Shown here one piece after another: positions 32,831-41,404 of a stretch of 64,000 nt of DNA (the stretch's first letter is position 1; each line of letters begins with the position of its first letter). This DNA comes from Dethiosulfovibrio peptidovorans (lineage in GTDB: Bacteria > Synergistota > Synergistia > Synergistales > Dethiosulfovibrionaceae): assembly GCA_002748665.1 (NCBI GenBank), contig PDTB01000021.1:94356-158355 (forward strand). The letters run 5' to 3'. The notes under the pieces are model-generated. The model saw only the letters and a list, made by a program, of their open reading frames with translations, ran no database searches and was not told where the DNA came from. A program made the translations under genes and the position numbers.

Positions 32831-33730
32831 TCACCTCAGTTTGGGGTTCATTTCGTCCCGCAGGAAATCCCCCAGCAGGTTGATCCCGAAGACGATGATC
32901 ATGATGTAAAGCCCCGGCAGGATGGAGACCCACCACAAGCCACTGTAGAGAACGGTGAAGCCCTCGTTGCAGAGCATACCTAAAGATGGACGAGTGACGG
33001 GAACGCCCAGGCCCAGAAAACTCAAGCTGGCCTCGGTTAAGATGAAGGAGCCGACCTGGATTGTGGACAAAACGATGACCGACGCGAAGACGTTGGGAAG
33101 GACGTGACGGCGAAGAACCCGTCCGTCCGGCAGTCCAATCACCTGCGTTGCCTCAATGTACTCGTTTTTCTTGACGGAGAGGGTCTCTCCTCGAACCGTT
33201 CGGGCGTAGCGAACCCAGCCAACCAGGGTGAGGGCGAGAAGAATATTCATGACGCCTCGTCCTAAAACGGACATAAGAAACAGGGCGATGAGCATGGATG
33301 GAAACGAGAGCTGGATGTCGGCGATGCGCATGATGAACCCGTCGATCCGACCTCCGTAGTATCCGGCGATTAGCCCCAGGGTGATTCCGAGAACACTCGC
33401 CATAAGCGTTCCCATTATGCCGATGAAAAGCGAGACTTGGCTGCCGTAGACGATAGCACTCAGTATGTCTCGTCCCTGCTGGTCCGTCCCGAGCACGAAG
33501 GGCATGGAGCCCCCGTTCGACCAGATTGGTGGTTTGTAGGCGTCACCCAGTTGAAGGGCCGAGAGATCGTAGGGGTTTTGGACGGTGAGTAAAGGGCCCA
33601 CAATAGCGACGAGCGTGACAAAGATGACGATGACTGCTCCTATCATTGCCAATCTGGAATGGGTAAAGCGAGACCAGCCCTCGGATTCTTTCAAGAGGCG
33701 CCATGGGTTTTTTTGTCGTACAGGAGTCAT
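32831..33730 (-). CDS. dppC: Di/oligopeptide ABC transporter permease (DppC type)
   Basis: 299 residues, six predicted helices. The N-terminal cytoplasmic segment, first helix 'LAMIGAVIVIFVTLVAIVGP' and 'LGTDQQGRDILSAIVYGSQV' are hallmarks of DppC/OppC. The EAA loop for coupling to the ATPases is seen around 'EYIEATQVIGLPDGRVLRRH'. It starts 12 bases after dppB with GGGAGGG ahead of the ATG. Confidence 0.93.
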   Translation of the reverse strand: MTPVRQKNPWRLLKESEGWSRFTHSRLAMIGAVIVIFVTLVAIVGPLLTVQNPYDLSALQLGDAYKPPIWSNGGSMPFVLGTDQQGRDILSAIVYGSQVSLFIGIMGTLMASVLGITLGLIAGYYGGRIDGFIMRIADIQLSFPSMLIALFLMSVLGRGVMNILLALTLVGWVRYARTVRGETLSVKKNEYIEATQVIGLPDGRVLRRHVLPNVFASVIVLSTIQVGSFILTEASLSFLGLGVPVTRPSLGMLCNEGFTVLYSGLWWVSILPGLYIMIIVFGINLLGDFLRDEMNPKLR

Positions 33731-33742
33731 GATAAGCCCTCC

Positions 33743-34708
33743 CTAGCGTAGGTCGATCCGAGGATCGATGAAGACATACAGGATGTCAACCATGAAGTTT
33801 ATGAGCACGAAGAGAATCGCCACGAACAGTATGTAGGCCGCCACTATGGGACGATCAGCGCTATAGATGGCGTCCACCAGCAGCTTGCCCATTCCAGGCC
33901 ACGCGAAGATGGTCTCCGTGATGGTGGTAAAGGCGATTAGCCCTCCCAGCTGGAGACCGAAAATCGTTACAACGGGGATCAGCGTGTTCTTGAGGGCGTG
34001 TCCGAAGAGCAGGGAACGTCGGGAGACTCCTTTGGATCGGGCAAACTTGATGTAGTCCTGTTTCATGGTTTCCTGCATCCCGGCTCTTGTGAGACGCATG
34101 ACCGTGGCGATGTTCCCCAGTGCCAGAGTGACTGCTGGTAACAAAATGTGAGACCAACCGTTTGCCGTGGCCAAACTGGTTCGAATGCCCAGGATGGTGC
34201 CCACATCCCCCCGTCCCGACACGGGGAGTATACCCAAGTGGAGGCTGAAGAAATAGATCATCACCATCCCTGCCCAGAAGGACGGCATGGATATACCGGC
34301 AATGGAGAAGCTCATGACGGTCTTACTGAAAAGTGACCGGGGATAGGCTCCGGCCAGGACACCGCAGGGAATGCCAACAACGGCGGAGAGCAGAACAGCA
34401 GTCAATACCAGTTCAAGGGTGGCGGGCAAGCGCTCTACGATCAGGGCCAGGGCGGGCAGATGATACATGTAGGATTTGCCGAAGTTACCGCTTAAGGTGT
34501 TTTTTATGAAGATCCCGTACTGGACTGGCAAGGGCTTATCCAGTCCCAGAGCCTGGGTAGCTGCCTGAATCTCCTCTGGGGTGGCGCTCTCACGAAGCAT
34601 CAGGTATACGGGGTTTCCCATGACGCTGGTGAGGACGAAGACGATCAGCGAGACGACGAACAGAACGATGATAAGCTGAATCAAGCGTTTTACGATGAAC
34701 TGAATCAC
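33743..34708 (-). CDS. dppB: Di/oligopeptide ABC transporter permease (DppB type)
   Basis: 321 residues, six helices. 'FIVKRLIQLIIVLFVVSLIV' is the standard first helix, and the EAA coupling loop is around 'QDYIKFARSKGVSRRSLLFG'. GTG start behind GGAGGTGA. It is separated from dppA by a hairpin with a short T run on the coding strand, so permease expression may be lower than that of the binding protein. Confidence 0.93.
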   Translation of the reverse strand: MIQFIVKRLIQLIIVLFVVSLIVFVLTSVMGNPVYLMLRESATPEEIQAATQALGLDKPLPVQYGIFIKNTLSGNFGKSYMYHLPALALIVERLPATLELVLTAVLLSAVVGIPCGVLAGAYPRSLFSKTVMSFSIAGISMPSFWAGMVMIYFFSLHLGILPVSGRGDVGTILGIRTSLATANGWSHILLPAVTLALGNIATVMRLTRAGMQETMKQDYIKFARSKGVSRRSLLFGHALKNTLIPVVTIFGLQLGGLIAFTTITETIFAWPGMGKLLVDAIYSADRPIVAAYILFVAILFVLINFMVDILYVFIDPRIDLR

Positions 34709-34740
34709 GCAGTCACCTCCGTGGATTTGATACGTAGAAA

Positions 34741-34771
34741 AGACCCCGTCGACGAGAAGTCGACGAGGTCT
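34741..34771 (-). terminator. Hairpin between dppA and dppB
   Basis: On the minus strand AGACCTCGTCGAC and GTCGACGGGGTCT pair around a 5-base loop with one mismatch, followed by TTTTC. It looks like a partial (read-through) intrinsic terminator between the binding-protein gene and the permease genes, comparable in place to the hairpins at 10486 and 21452. Confidence 0.65.
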
Positions 34772-34808
34772 GTAGTGTAAGGTTTAGGATGTTCTGTATC
34801 CCCGCCGT

Positions 34809-36434
34809 CTATTTGAACTCAATGTCCCATGCGTAGATGAACTTATCCTTCCGAGGATGGTAAACGATACGTTTCCCGTAGGCGTAGATGTCCTCCTGGA
34901 AATGAAGCGGGATGTACGAGACGTCGTCAGCTGCCATTTTCCAGACCTTTTTCATGATCTCGTCTCGCTCGTCAATGCTCTTTGAGGCCAAAGCTTTGTC
35001 GATCATGGCGTCAATCTTGGGGTTGAGGTAGAAGCCTCGATTGACGCCTCCAAACCCCTTCTTGACCGCTGTGCCGTCCTGATTGAAGCTGTAGAGCAGA
35101 TCCTTGGCGAGAAGAACGCTCTCCCCTACCGAATCGGCCCATCCTGTCATGCAGAGATGGGTATTATCGCCCTCTCTGTTTGATGTGCTGATGTAGGTGA
35201 AGAAAATGGATCGTGACATGAGGTTAGGGTTAACCTTTATGCCCACCTTCTCCAGATATCCTGCGATGGCACCGGCTATGGCAGCGTCATTGACGTAACG
35301 ATCGTTGGGGGCATCAAGGGTCAACTCGAAACGGTAGCCGTCCTTCTGGCGTGGATATCCTGCCGCATCCAGGAGTTTTTCCGCCAACTTGGGGTCGTAT
35401 GCAAGGCGCTTGATATCTGGGTTGTAGCCGTTCAGCCCCTTCGGAACATAGGATGCTGTCAGCGTGGCGTATCCGTTCATGATCTTGGCGACGATCTCAT
35501 CCTCGTTGATCGCTCTGTAGATGGCCTCCCGGACTTCCCGCTTCTTCAGCGGATTAGAGCCGTCAGGGGCTTTTATAGGCATGGTCGCATTGGGGGATGG
35601 GGTGTCAGTCCAGCCGGCAAGGTTCAGGTAGATGACTCTCAGACTGGGTTCTGAGACCACGGTAACGTTTTTGTTGGCCTTCAGCATGTCCACGTTGCGA
35701 ACAGGCACGTCGGAGATGAGATCCACCGCTCCAGAGATCATGTTGGCCGTTCGGGTTCCCTCGTTGGTGATGGGTTTGAATGTCACCGTTTCAACTTCAG
35801 GAATATCTCCCCAGAAGGCGTCGTTGCGCTTCAGAACGAGTCGATCACCCCGTACATGTTCCTCCACCGTATAGCGTCCCGTCCCGACGGGGTGCAGTGC
35901 GATCCAGTCGTCGTCGTGGGATTGGCAGGTCTCTGCGTCGAGCATGACCAAGTCCTTGAGGTGAGAGAGAAGAAGAGTATTGGGAGAAGAACAGACAATC
36001 TTCACCGTGTGGTCGTCGACCTTCTCGTAGCTTTTTACGCCAGCGAGGCAATAGGTAAAAGCGGACTTCCCCTGACGACGAGATCGGTCAAACGTAAAAA
36101 GAACATCATCTGCAGTGAAGTCGTTGCCGTTGTGGAACTTTACGCCCTTTCGCAGATGGAGCGTCCAGACGGTAGAGTCCTCTGATAGTTCCCAACTCTG
36201 GGCCAATGCTGGAACGAGCTGAAGGTCCTTGTTGGGCATCATAAGACGATCGAAGATATGGTCGTTGATGGCGTTGGTTATGGTCTCGTTCAATACGTAG
36301 GGATCCAGGGAATGGACGTCCCCCGTGAGTCCGATTACCACGCCCTTGCTTGCTGCTGATGCGCTCAGGGCAAAAACGAACATGAAAAACAGAGAACAGA
36401 ACACCCTTTCGCGTAGCCTTCTTCTTTTTGTCAT
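34809..36434 (-). CDS. dppA: Di/oligopeptide ABC transporter substrate-binding protein (DppA type)
   Basis: 541 residues with a signal peptide (positively charged start, hydrophobic '[17 protein letters not shown]'). Family features: '[16 protein letters not shown]', '[20 protein letters not shown]' (the SBP family 5 signature), '[12 protein letters not shown]' and '[18 protein letters not shown]'. It is first in the operon A-B-C-D-F and probably anchored or free in the periplasm. ATG 36434 is supported by the AGG-rich stretch upstream and by the signal peptide; the frame is open a further 38 codons without one. A perfect TATAAT lies on the minus strand at 36506-36501. Confidence 0.92.
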   Translation of the reverse strand: MTKRRRLRERVFCSLFFMFVFALSASAASKGVVIGLTGDVHSLDPYVLNETITNAINDHIFDRLMMPNKDLQLVPALAQSWELSEDSTVWTLHLRKGVKFHNGNDFTADDVLFTFDRSRRQGKSAFTYCLAGVKSYEKVDDHTVKIVCSSPNTLLLSHLKDLVMLDAETCQSHDDDWIALHPVGTGRYTVEEHVRGDRLVLKRNDAFWGDIPEVETVTFKPITNEGTRTANMISGAVDLISDVPVRNVDMLKANKNVTVVSEPSLRVIYLNLAGWTDTPSPNATMPIKAPDGSNPLKKREVREAIYRAINEDEIVAKIMNGYATLTASYVPKGLNGYNPDIKRLAYDPKLAEKLLDAAGYPRQKDGYRFELTLDAPNDRYVNDAAIAGAIAGYLEKVGIKVNPNLMSRSIFFTYISTSNREGDNTHLCMTGWADSVGESVLLAKDLLYSFNQDGTAVKKGFGGVNRGFYLNPKIDAMIDKALASKSIDERDEIMKKVWKMAADDVSYIPLHFQEDIYAYGKRIVYHPRKDKFIYAWDIEFK

Positions 36435-36794
36435 CCTGACAACCCCTTTCCGGTTTTTTGGGGCCATGCCCCTCTCGTCGTTGAAGTGCAAAACATTACT
36501 ATTATAGCGCATCTTCCATGGATTTTGGTCGTTTTTGTACAGAGACATTGTAGTGAGTGACGTTTTTTGTATCGCTTCAGTTCCTTTTGTGTTGGGATCA
36601 TCACTTGACTCTATCCCCTCCGAGCGGAATAAAAAATCGAAGCTTCAAGGTTAGGTTAAAATGCTTTGCTGGCTTGTGTGGGGAGGCTGTAGAGCATATG
36701 GTGTACATTATGGGATATAATAAACGCGGTGTTTCCCCCAAGAAATGTGTGGGGGGGATGCCCGAACTGATCACCAGAAGGAGAGATCGAGAGT
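36435..36794. other. Divergent promoter region of dppA and the nucleoside-kinase gene
   Basis: No gene is supported. The minus strand carries TATAAT (36506-36501) for dppA and the plus strand carries TATAAT (36716-36721) for the kinase gene; neither has a convincing -35 box. A C5/G5 hairpin (36735-36757) lies in the kinase leader. Confidence 0.45.
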
Positions 36795-38435
36795 ATGTCG
36801 TTTACCGTACGAATAAAAGGCGTTCCCGATATGCGCTGTGAGATGCCACTCTCCGGCCAGGGGGTTTTGGCGTCCAGTGGGCTGTATAAAAACCGCAATA
36901 TTGTGGCTTGGCGGGTGAATAACTACCTTCGCCCTCTGGAATGGACCGTCGACAGCGATGCGTCCGTGGAGTTTGTGGATACGTATTCTTTTGAGGGAAC
37001 CACAATTTACAGAAGCTCTCTGAGTTTTCTCCTTCTTCTGGCCGCTCGAAAAGCTTTGGGCCGGCGTTTGTTTATACGCCATTCCATCTCGGAGGGGCAT
37101 TTCTGGGAGTGTGCTGACGGGGAGGTCTCCGAGGACGATCTGGCCGCCATCGTCGAGACTATGAGAGATTTGGTCTCCATGGATATCCCAATAACCCGCG
37201 AGGTAATTTCCCTGGACAAGGCCTGCCGCATTTTCGAGCGTCAGGGCAATCCCGAGAAGGGGCGATTGTTCTCACGAGCCTATGCCGATCCCATCGAGGT
37301 GTATCGGTGTCTGGATATGTACGGCTTTTTTTATTGTCCCCTGGTGCCTTCTACGGGCTACTTAAAAAACTGGGATTTGAAGCTTCTGCCGCCTGGTATG
37401 GTCCTTCAGTTTCCGACAGTGTCTTATCCAACCTCTCTTCCGCCTTTCCAGGCGTCGGTGCAGCTCTCTGGGGTTTTCCTGGAGTATGCCAACTGGTTGC
37501 GGACCATGGGAATCAGTACTATGGTCAATTTGCACGATGCTATAGCCGCTGGACGAGGCCAGGAGCTTATGCTTATCTCCGAGGCTTTCCATGCTCAGAG
37601 GCTCAGTCAGCTGGCTGATGCCGTTGTGCAGCGCGAGGCCCGGGTTGTCTGTATCGCCGGGCCGTCGGCCTCTGGAAAGACCACTCTCTCGAAGAGGCTC
37701 AAGATTCAGCTTCAGGTCTGCGGAAAGCGGCCGGTTACCTTGTCTCTGGACGATTATTTTGTCGATAGGGATAAAACTCCTCTGGATGAAAAAGGCGAGT
37801 ATGATTTTGAGGCTCTGGAGGCCTTGGATCTGGAGCTTCTCAATATCCAGCTCAAGGACCTGTTGGAGGGTAAGGAGGTTCAGCTCCCTCGCTTTGATTT
37901 CATCATGGGATCTCGAAAGGAAGGACCTGTCCTTCAGCTTGAGCCCGACGATGTGTTGATCATCGAGGGGATTCACGGTTTGAATGATCGGGTAACTCAG
38001 GCGGTTGATAAAGGGGAGAAGTTCCGAATTTTTGTCTCCCCCCTGACCGGTGTCAACCTGGATCGCCAGAATCGGACGAGTACGACGGATAACCGCCTGT
38101 TTCGTCGGATGATCCGGGATCATCGAACGAGAGGACACAGCCCTGAGGAGACTCTGAAACGGTGGCCGTCGGTGATTCGAGGTGCTCAAAAATACATCTT
38201 TCCATATCAAAAACACTCGGATGCGATGTTCAATTCGGCGCTTCTCTACGAGCTGCCTGTTCTCAAGGGCTATCTTGAGCCCCTGCTGCAGACTGTCCCC
38301 GAGATGTCGTCGGTCTTTGGTGAGGCTCGGCGACTTTTGTCCCTGATGCGATTCGTTCCTCCCTTGCCTTCGGACACTGTTCCGAACGAGTCCATTCTGC
38401 GGGAGTTCATAGGGGGAACTCTTTTCGAGGATTGA
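36795..38435 (+). CDS. Uridine-kinase-like nucleoside kinase with threonyl-tRNA-synthetase-like N-terminal domain
   Basis: 546 residues. The N-terminal half resembles the TGS/SAD editing-associated part of threonyl-tRNA synthetase ('LSFLLLLAARKALGRRLFIR' and 'SISEGHFWECADGEVSEDDL', in which the HxxxH metal motif is only partly present). The C-terminal half is a uridine-kinase P-loop domain: 'CIAGPSASGKTTLSKRL', 'LSLDDYFVDRDKTPLDEKGE' and 'DVLIIEGIHGLND'. This two-domain architecture is known in Thermotoga and many anaerobes. The natural substrate is uncertain (uridine/cytidine suggested by homology). GGAGAG precedes the ATG. It stands as a single-gene unit. Confidence 0.85.
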   Translation: MSFTVRIKGVPDMRCEMPLSGQGVLASSGLYKNRNIVAWRVNNYLRPLEWTVDSDASVEFVDTYSFEGTTIYRSSLSFLLLLAARKALGRRLFIRHSISEGHFWECADGEVSEDDLAAIVETMRDLVSMDIPITREVISLDKACRIFERQGNPEKGRLFSRAYADPIEVYRCLDMYGFFYCPLVPSTGYLKNWDLKLLPPGMVLQFPTVSYPTSLPPFQASVQLSGVFLEYANWLRTMGISTMVNLHDAIAAGRGQELMLISEAFHAQRLSQLADAVVQREARVVCIAGPSASGKTTLSKRLKIQLQVCGKRPVTLSLDDYFVDRDKTPLDEKGEYDFEALEALDLELLNIQLKDLLEGKEVQLPRFDFIMGSRKEGPVLQLEPDDVLIIEGIHGLNDRVTQAVDKGEKFRIFVSPLTGVNLDRQNRTSTTDNRLFRRMIRDHRTRGHSPEETLKRWPSVIRGAQKYIFPYQKHSDAMFNSALLYELPVLKGYLEPLLQTVPEMSSVFGEARRLLSLMRFVPPLPSDTVPNESILREFIGGTLFED

Positions 38436-38559
38436 GTCTACGAACCTCTGTGTTCATGTACTCTTCATGCTGGATGATGACGCTCGAACCATAATCAAGG
38501 TGGAGCTCGGTGGCGACGGAGAGGTTTTCGGGTACGGACTGTAGCTCATCCATTGAACC

Positions 38560-38580
38560 GGTATCGGGAAACACGATGCC
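38560..38580. promoter_or_regulatory. Imperfect dyad upstream of the LacI-type gene
   Basis: GGTATCG and CGATGCC (one mismatch) flank a 7-base centre. Its size and place, about 40 bases before the regulator start, fit a LacI-type operator used for autoregulation. The evidence is weak. Confidence 0.3.
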
Positions 38581-38621
38581 CGAACATCCTGTTTTGTGGT
38601 TTCCTAGGGGGGGGTGAGGCC

Positions 38622-39284
38622 ATGGTCAAGGTCACCATGGCGGATGTGGCCCGGGAGGCTAAGGTCAACAAAGCCACGGTCAGCCGGGCTCTTAAGGGAG
38701 ATCCCCGGATCTCCCCAGTCACTCGTGAGAAGGTCTGGTCTGCTGCCAAGCGCCTGGGGTATCGGGTTGATGCTCTGGCTCGGGGGCTCTCCAGTCGACG
38801 GACAGATGTGATAGGTGTCCTGATTCAGGACCTTACTTGTTCATGGGTGGGGCCCTTCTTCGCCGGTGTCGAGCGGGTCCTCAGTCGTCATAGGCTTGAG
38901 ATGATGATCAAGGAAGCCGATGGAGTTGATGCCTCGACTCTCTCGGCGTTTCAACGTCTTTTGGATCGTAAGGTGGATGGGGTGATCTGGTTTTCGCAGG
39001 ATCGGATACCGGATGTCGATATCCCTATGGTGGCTGTTGGAGCAGCCTATGGGAAGCCCCAAATGAGAGTCCTTCTTGAAGAGGAGAACGCTCAAAGACT
39101 GGGGGGCCTTTTTGAGAGTCCCATCGCTTCGTGGGTTGCTTTGGAGTTGGGACGGCTAAGTGCTCGTGGAATGGTCAACATCATAAAAAAGAGAGGAGTC
39201 CGCCCCAGGGAAGTTCGAGTCTCACCGGAACTGACCATGTCGTGTCCTGGAGACGGCCCCTCACCGTGGAAGGAGTCTGAATGA
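38622..39284 (+). CDS. Miniature LacI-family regulator with a shortened effector domain
   Basis: 220 residues against about 330-340 for normal LacI proteins. The N-terminal domain is intact: 'TMADVAREAKVNKATVSRAL' helix-turn-helix, then the hinge 'ALARGLSSRRTDVIGVLIQD'. The ligand domain follows the family up to 'VGAAYGKPQMRVLLEEEN' and then jumps directly to its normal end ('ALELGRLSARGMVNIIKKRG' and 'REVRVSPELTMSCP'). About 110 residues of the middle, including most of the second subdomain, are missing in frame. Start ATG 38622 has a G-rich site ahead. It overlaps mrp by ATGA, so the two are translationally coupled. It may bind DNA without an inducer or respond to something else. Confidence 0.82.
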   Translation: MVKVTMADVAREAKVNKATVSRALKGDPRISPVTREKVWSAAKRLGYRVDALARGLSSRRTDVIGVLIQDLTCSWVGPFFAGVERVLSRHRLEMMIKEADGVDASTLSAFQRLLDRKVDGVIWFSQDRIPDVDIPMVAVGAAYGKPQMRVLLEEENAQRLGGLFESPIASWVALELGRLSARGMVNIIKKRGVRPREVRVSPELTMSCPGDGPSPWKESE

Positions 39285-40129
39285 GTATGGTTCAGGATGA
39301 AAACCGAAGTTGCCAAGGGTGTCCCAGCGCAGGAGAGTGTTCTGGTTCATCTGGGGATACGTGTTCAGGTGCCCCCAGTCCCATGAAAAAGGGCATCAAG
39401 CGGGTGATCGCGGTGGGGAGCGGTAAAGGGGGCGTTGGAAAAAGTTCTGTTGCGGCTCTTCTCGCTGTAGGTTTAGCCAAGAGAGGTTTTTCCGTCGGGA
39501 TTCTGGACTCGGACATCACCGGTCCATCTATTCCTCAGCTCTTTGGTTTGAGCGGTCGTCTCTCCGCAGGGCCTTCAGGGAAAATCCTGCCCCTTCGCTC
39601 AGGAGCCTTGGGGATTGCTGTCGTATCGATGAATCTCCTGTTGGAGAATCCTCAGGACCCCGTGGTTTGGAGGGGACCTCTTATCGGAGAGGTCGTCCAG
39701 CAGTTCTGGAACGATGTGATGTGGGATGGCCTGGACTGGTTAGTGGTGGACCTGCCCCCTGGAACGGCTGATGCCCCTTTGACGGTGATGCAGACAGTGG
39801 CTCTGGACGGCATGCTGATCGTCACTACACCCCAGGAACTTTCATCTCTCATCGTCGGGAAGCAGGCTCGATTGGCCGAGATGATGAAGATCCCCCTCGT
39901 GGGGATGGTGGAGAACATGGCTGTAGCCAGATGTCCTCACTGTGGTCAGGAATTCCCCGTGTTTGGCCCTAGTCATGCAGAAGAAATCCAAAAAAAATTT
40001 GGGATTCCGACAGTCGTCAGGATCCCGATCAACTCTGATCTGGCTCTGCTGGGCGATCAAGGGGCTATAGAAACTTTTGATGATGTCGCTCTTTTACGTG
40101 CCTTGGTCGACAGTGCCTGCTGTGATTGA
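39281..40129 (+). CDS. mrp: Mrp/NBP35-family P-loop ATPase, Fe-S cluster carrier
   Basis: 282 residues. The deviant Walker A is 'GSGKGGVGKSS', then 'DSDITGPSIPQLFG' and 'VDLPPGTADAPLTVMQT' as in Mrp/ApbC proteins. A Cys-rich N-terminus ('SCQGCPSAGECSGSSGDTC') and a CPHC pair near residue 223 are cluster-binding positions as in eukaryote-like NBP35. It assembles and transfers [4Fe-4S] clusters in the cytoplasm. The start overlaps the preceding regulator (ATGA); the 3' end overlaps the convergent gene at 40094 by 36 bases. Confidence 0.92.
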   Translation: MSMVQDENRSCQGCPSAGECSGSSGDTCSGAPSPMKKGIKRVIAVGSGKGGVGKSSVAALLAVGLAKRGFSVGILDSDITGPSIPQLFGLSGRLSAGPSGKILPLRSGALGIAVVSMNLLLENPQDPVVWRGPLIGEVVQQFWNDVMWDGLDWLVVDLPPGTADAPLTVMQTVALDGMLIVTTPQELSSLIVGKQARLAEMMKIPLVGMVENMAVARCPHCGQEFPVFGPSHAEEIQKKFGIPTVVRIPINSDLALLGDQGAIETFDDVALLRALVDSACCD

Positions 40130-41284
40130 TGCTTCCACTGGTATAAACGCTTCATCCTCGAGTAGTGAGTCTTCCAGGGTTTTCATGAGCGTGGCGTAGT
40201 CGGTATCCTCGGTTCCCGTACAGTCATACACGCTGCTGGCTACGGTGACGGATGTCTGGGGTCTCTTCTCCAGCTCCTCCCGAACTTCGTCAGGGAGCTT
40301 TTTCAGCTTGGCGACCGCTGCCTTGCCTCCAGAAAGGGGCGTTTCGGGGAGGAGGACTATGTACGAGCCTCCGCCCATGAAAAAACCCATGTCACACTCT
40401 CTGATCTGTCTTTTAACAGATGCTCCATAAAGATCGTAGATGCTCGACTCCCAATCTGTATCTGGTACAACTGACGGATCGTATCGAAGAGAAATTCGAA
40501 TAAGGAGGATGGAGAGCCAGCGACGGTATCGGAGCGAGCGCTTGATCTCGGCTGGGATCATGGCGTTCGCCGACAGTCTCGAGTAGAGCTCCGAGCCCTT
40601 GTGGAACATGTTGTCCGCCGGAGAACTTGTTTTGTCGAGAGAGGGGGGCTCCTCAATGAGACATATCAGCTGGGAGCCGTCGCTCGTGGGACGTCGCAAG
40701 ATACACCATCCCTTTCCCTGAATATCAGCTCGATCCATTCCCTCGGGGAATAGAAGAGACGCTGGTTCTCCCAGCAGCAGAGATTCCTCAATGTTCAGCA
40801 GGTCTACCAAGTCTTGATTAACTTCCGATATGGATCCGTCAGAGGCTATGTTTGCCAATGGCAAAGGGACCTCGCGAAGATGATGTGTCTGGGAGGCCTC
40901 TTTACGTGGCGTTTCCTGAACACTCTTCAAAACCGACAGGAATCGCTGTATCAAGAGGATACTTCCTATGCTTGTAAGCCCTAAACCGATCCAGGACAAT
41001 CCACGGGGGGCTCCAAAACCGAAGGGCAGAGCCAGAAGGACAACCCCTTGTGTCAGAAGCTGCAGGGGCAGCAAAGCCTCGTGGGGGCCACTGTTCAGGC
41101 ATAAAACGTAGCTCGTGGACAGAACCAGGTAGACCAGAATGATGAACAGCCAAAAGCTTGCTCCTATGTGCACCCTCGCTCTCAAATCCATGGTGGGAAA
41201 CAGCCCCAGAGCGATGCACAGAGTAATGATCGGAGGTGCCTGGAACCAGGATCCTCGTTTTTGGGGTTTTGACTGTCCGCTCAT
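40094..41284 (-). CDS. Membrane protein with PAS-like and degenerate GGDEF-like domains
   Basis: 396 residues. The N-terminal third has four predicted membrane helices ('FWLFIILVYLVLSTSYVLCL', 'LLTQGVVLLALPFGFG', 'WIGLGLTSIGSILLI'). It is followed by a PAS-like segment (about residues 130-190, 'IASDGSISEVNQDLVDLLNI') and a C-terminal domain resembling a diguanylate cyclase. In the latter the GGDEF loop is replaced by 'GGGSY' within 'CDMGFFMGGGSYIVLLPETP', so catalytic acids appear lost. It is probably a non-enzymatic sensor or protein-interaction module. No strong ribosome-binding site is seen before ATG 41284. The domain calls are by eye and moderate in certainty. Confidence 0.65.
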   Translation of the reverse strand: MSGQSKPQKRGSWFQAPPIITLCIALGLFPTMDLRARVHIGASFWLFIILVYLVLSTSYVLCLNSGPHEALLPLQLLTQGVVLLALPFGFGAPRGLSWIGLGLTSIGSILLIQRFLSVLKSVQETPRKEASQTHHLREVPLPLANIASDGSISEVNQDLVDLLNIEESLLLGEPASLLFPEGMDRADIQGKGWCILRRPTSDGSQLICLIEEPPSLDKTSSPADNMFHKGSELYSRLSANAMIPAEIKRSLRYRRWLSILLIRISLRYDPSVVPDTDWESSIYDLYGASVKRQIRECDMGFFMGGGSYIVLLPETPLSGGKAAVAKLKKLPDEVREELEKRPQTSVTVASSVYDCTGTEDTDYATLMKTLEDSLLEDEAFIPVEASITAGTVDQGT

Positions 41285-41404
41285 CGATCTTGGAGAAAAA
41301 ACATAATAAGCAATCCGTTCAAGCGGTGGTTTTGACGAATTGCTCCGTAAGGGGTAAGGGGAAAAGTCATGAGTTGCTCTCTCCTTTTTTAATCTCTTGT
41401 CTTG

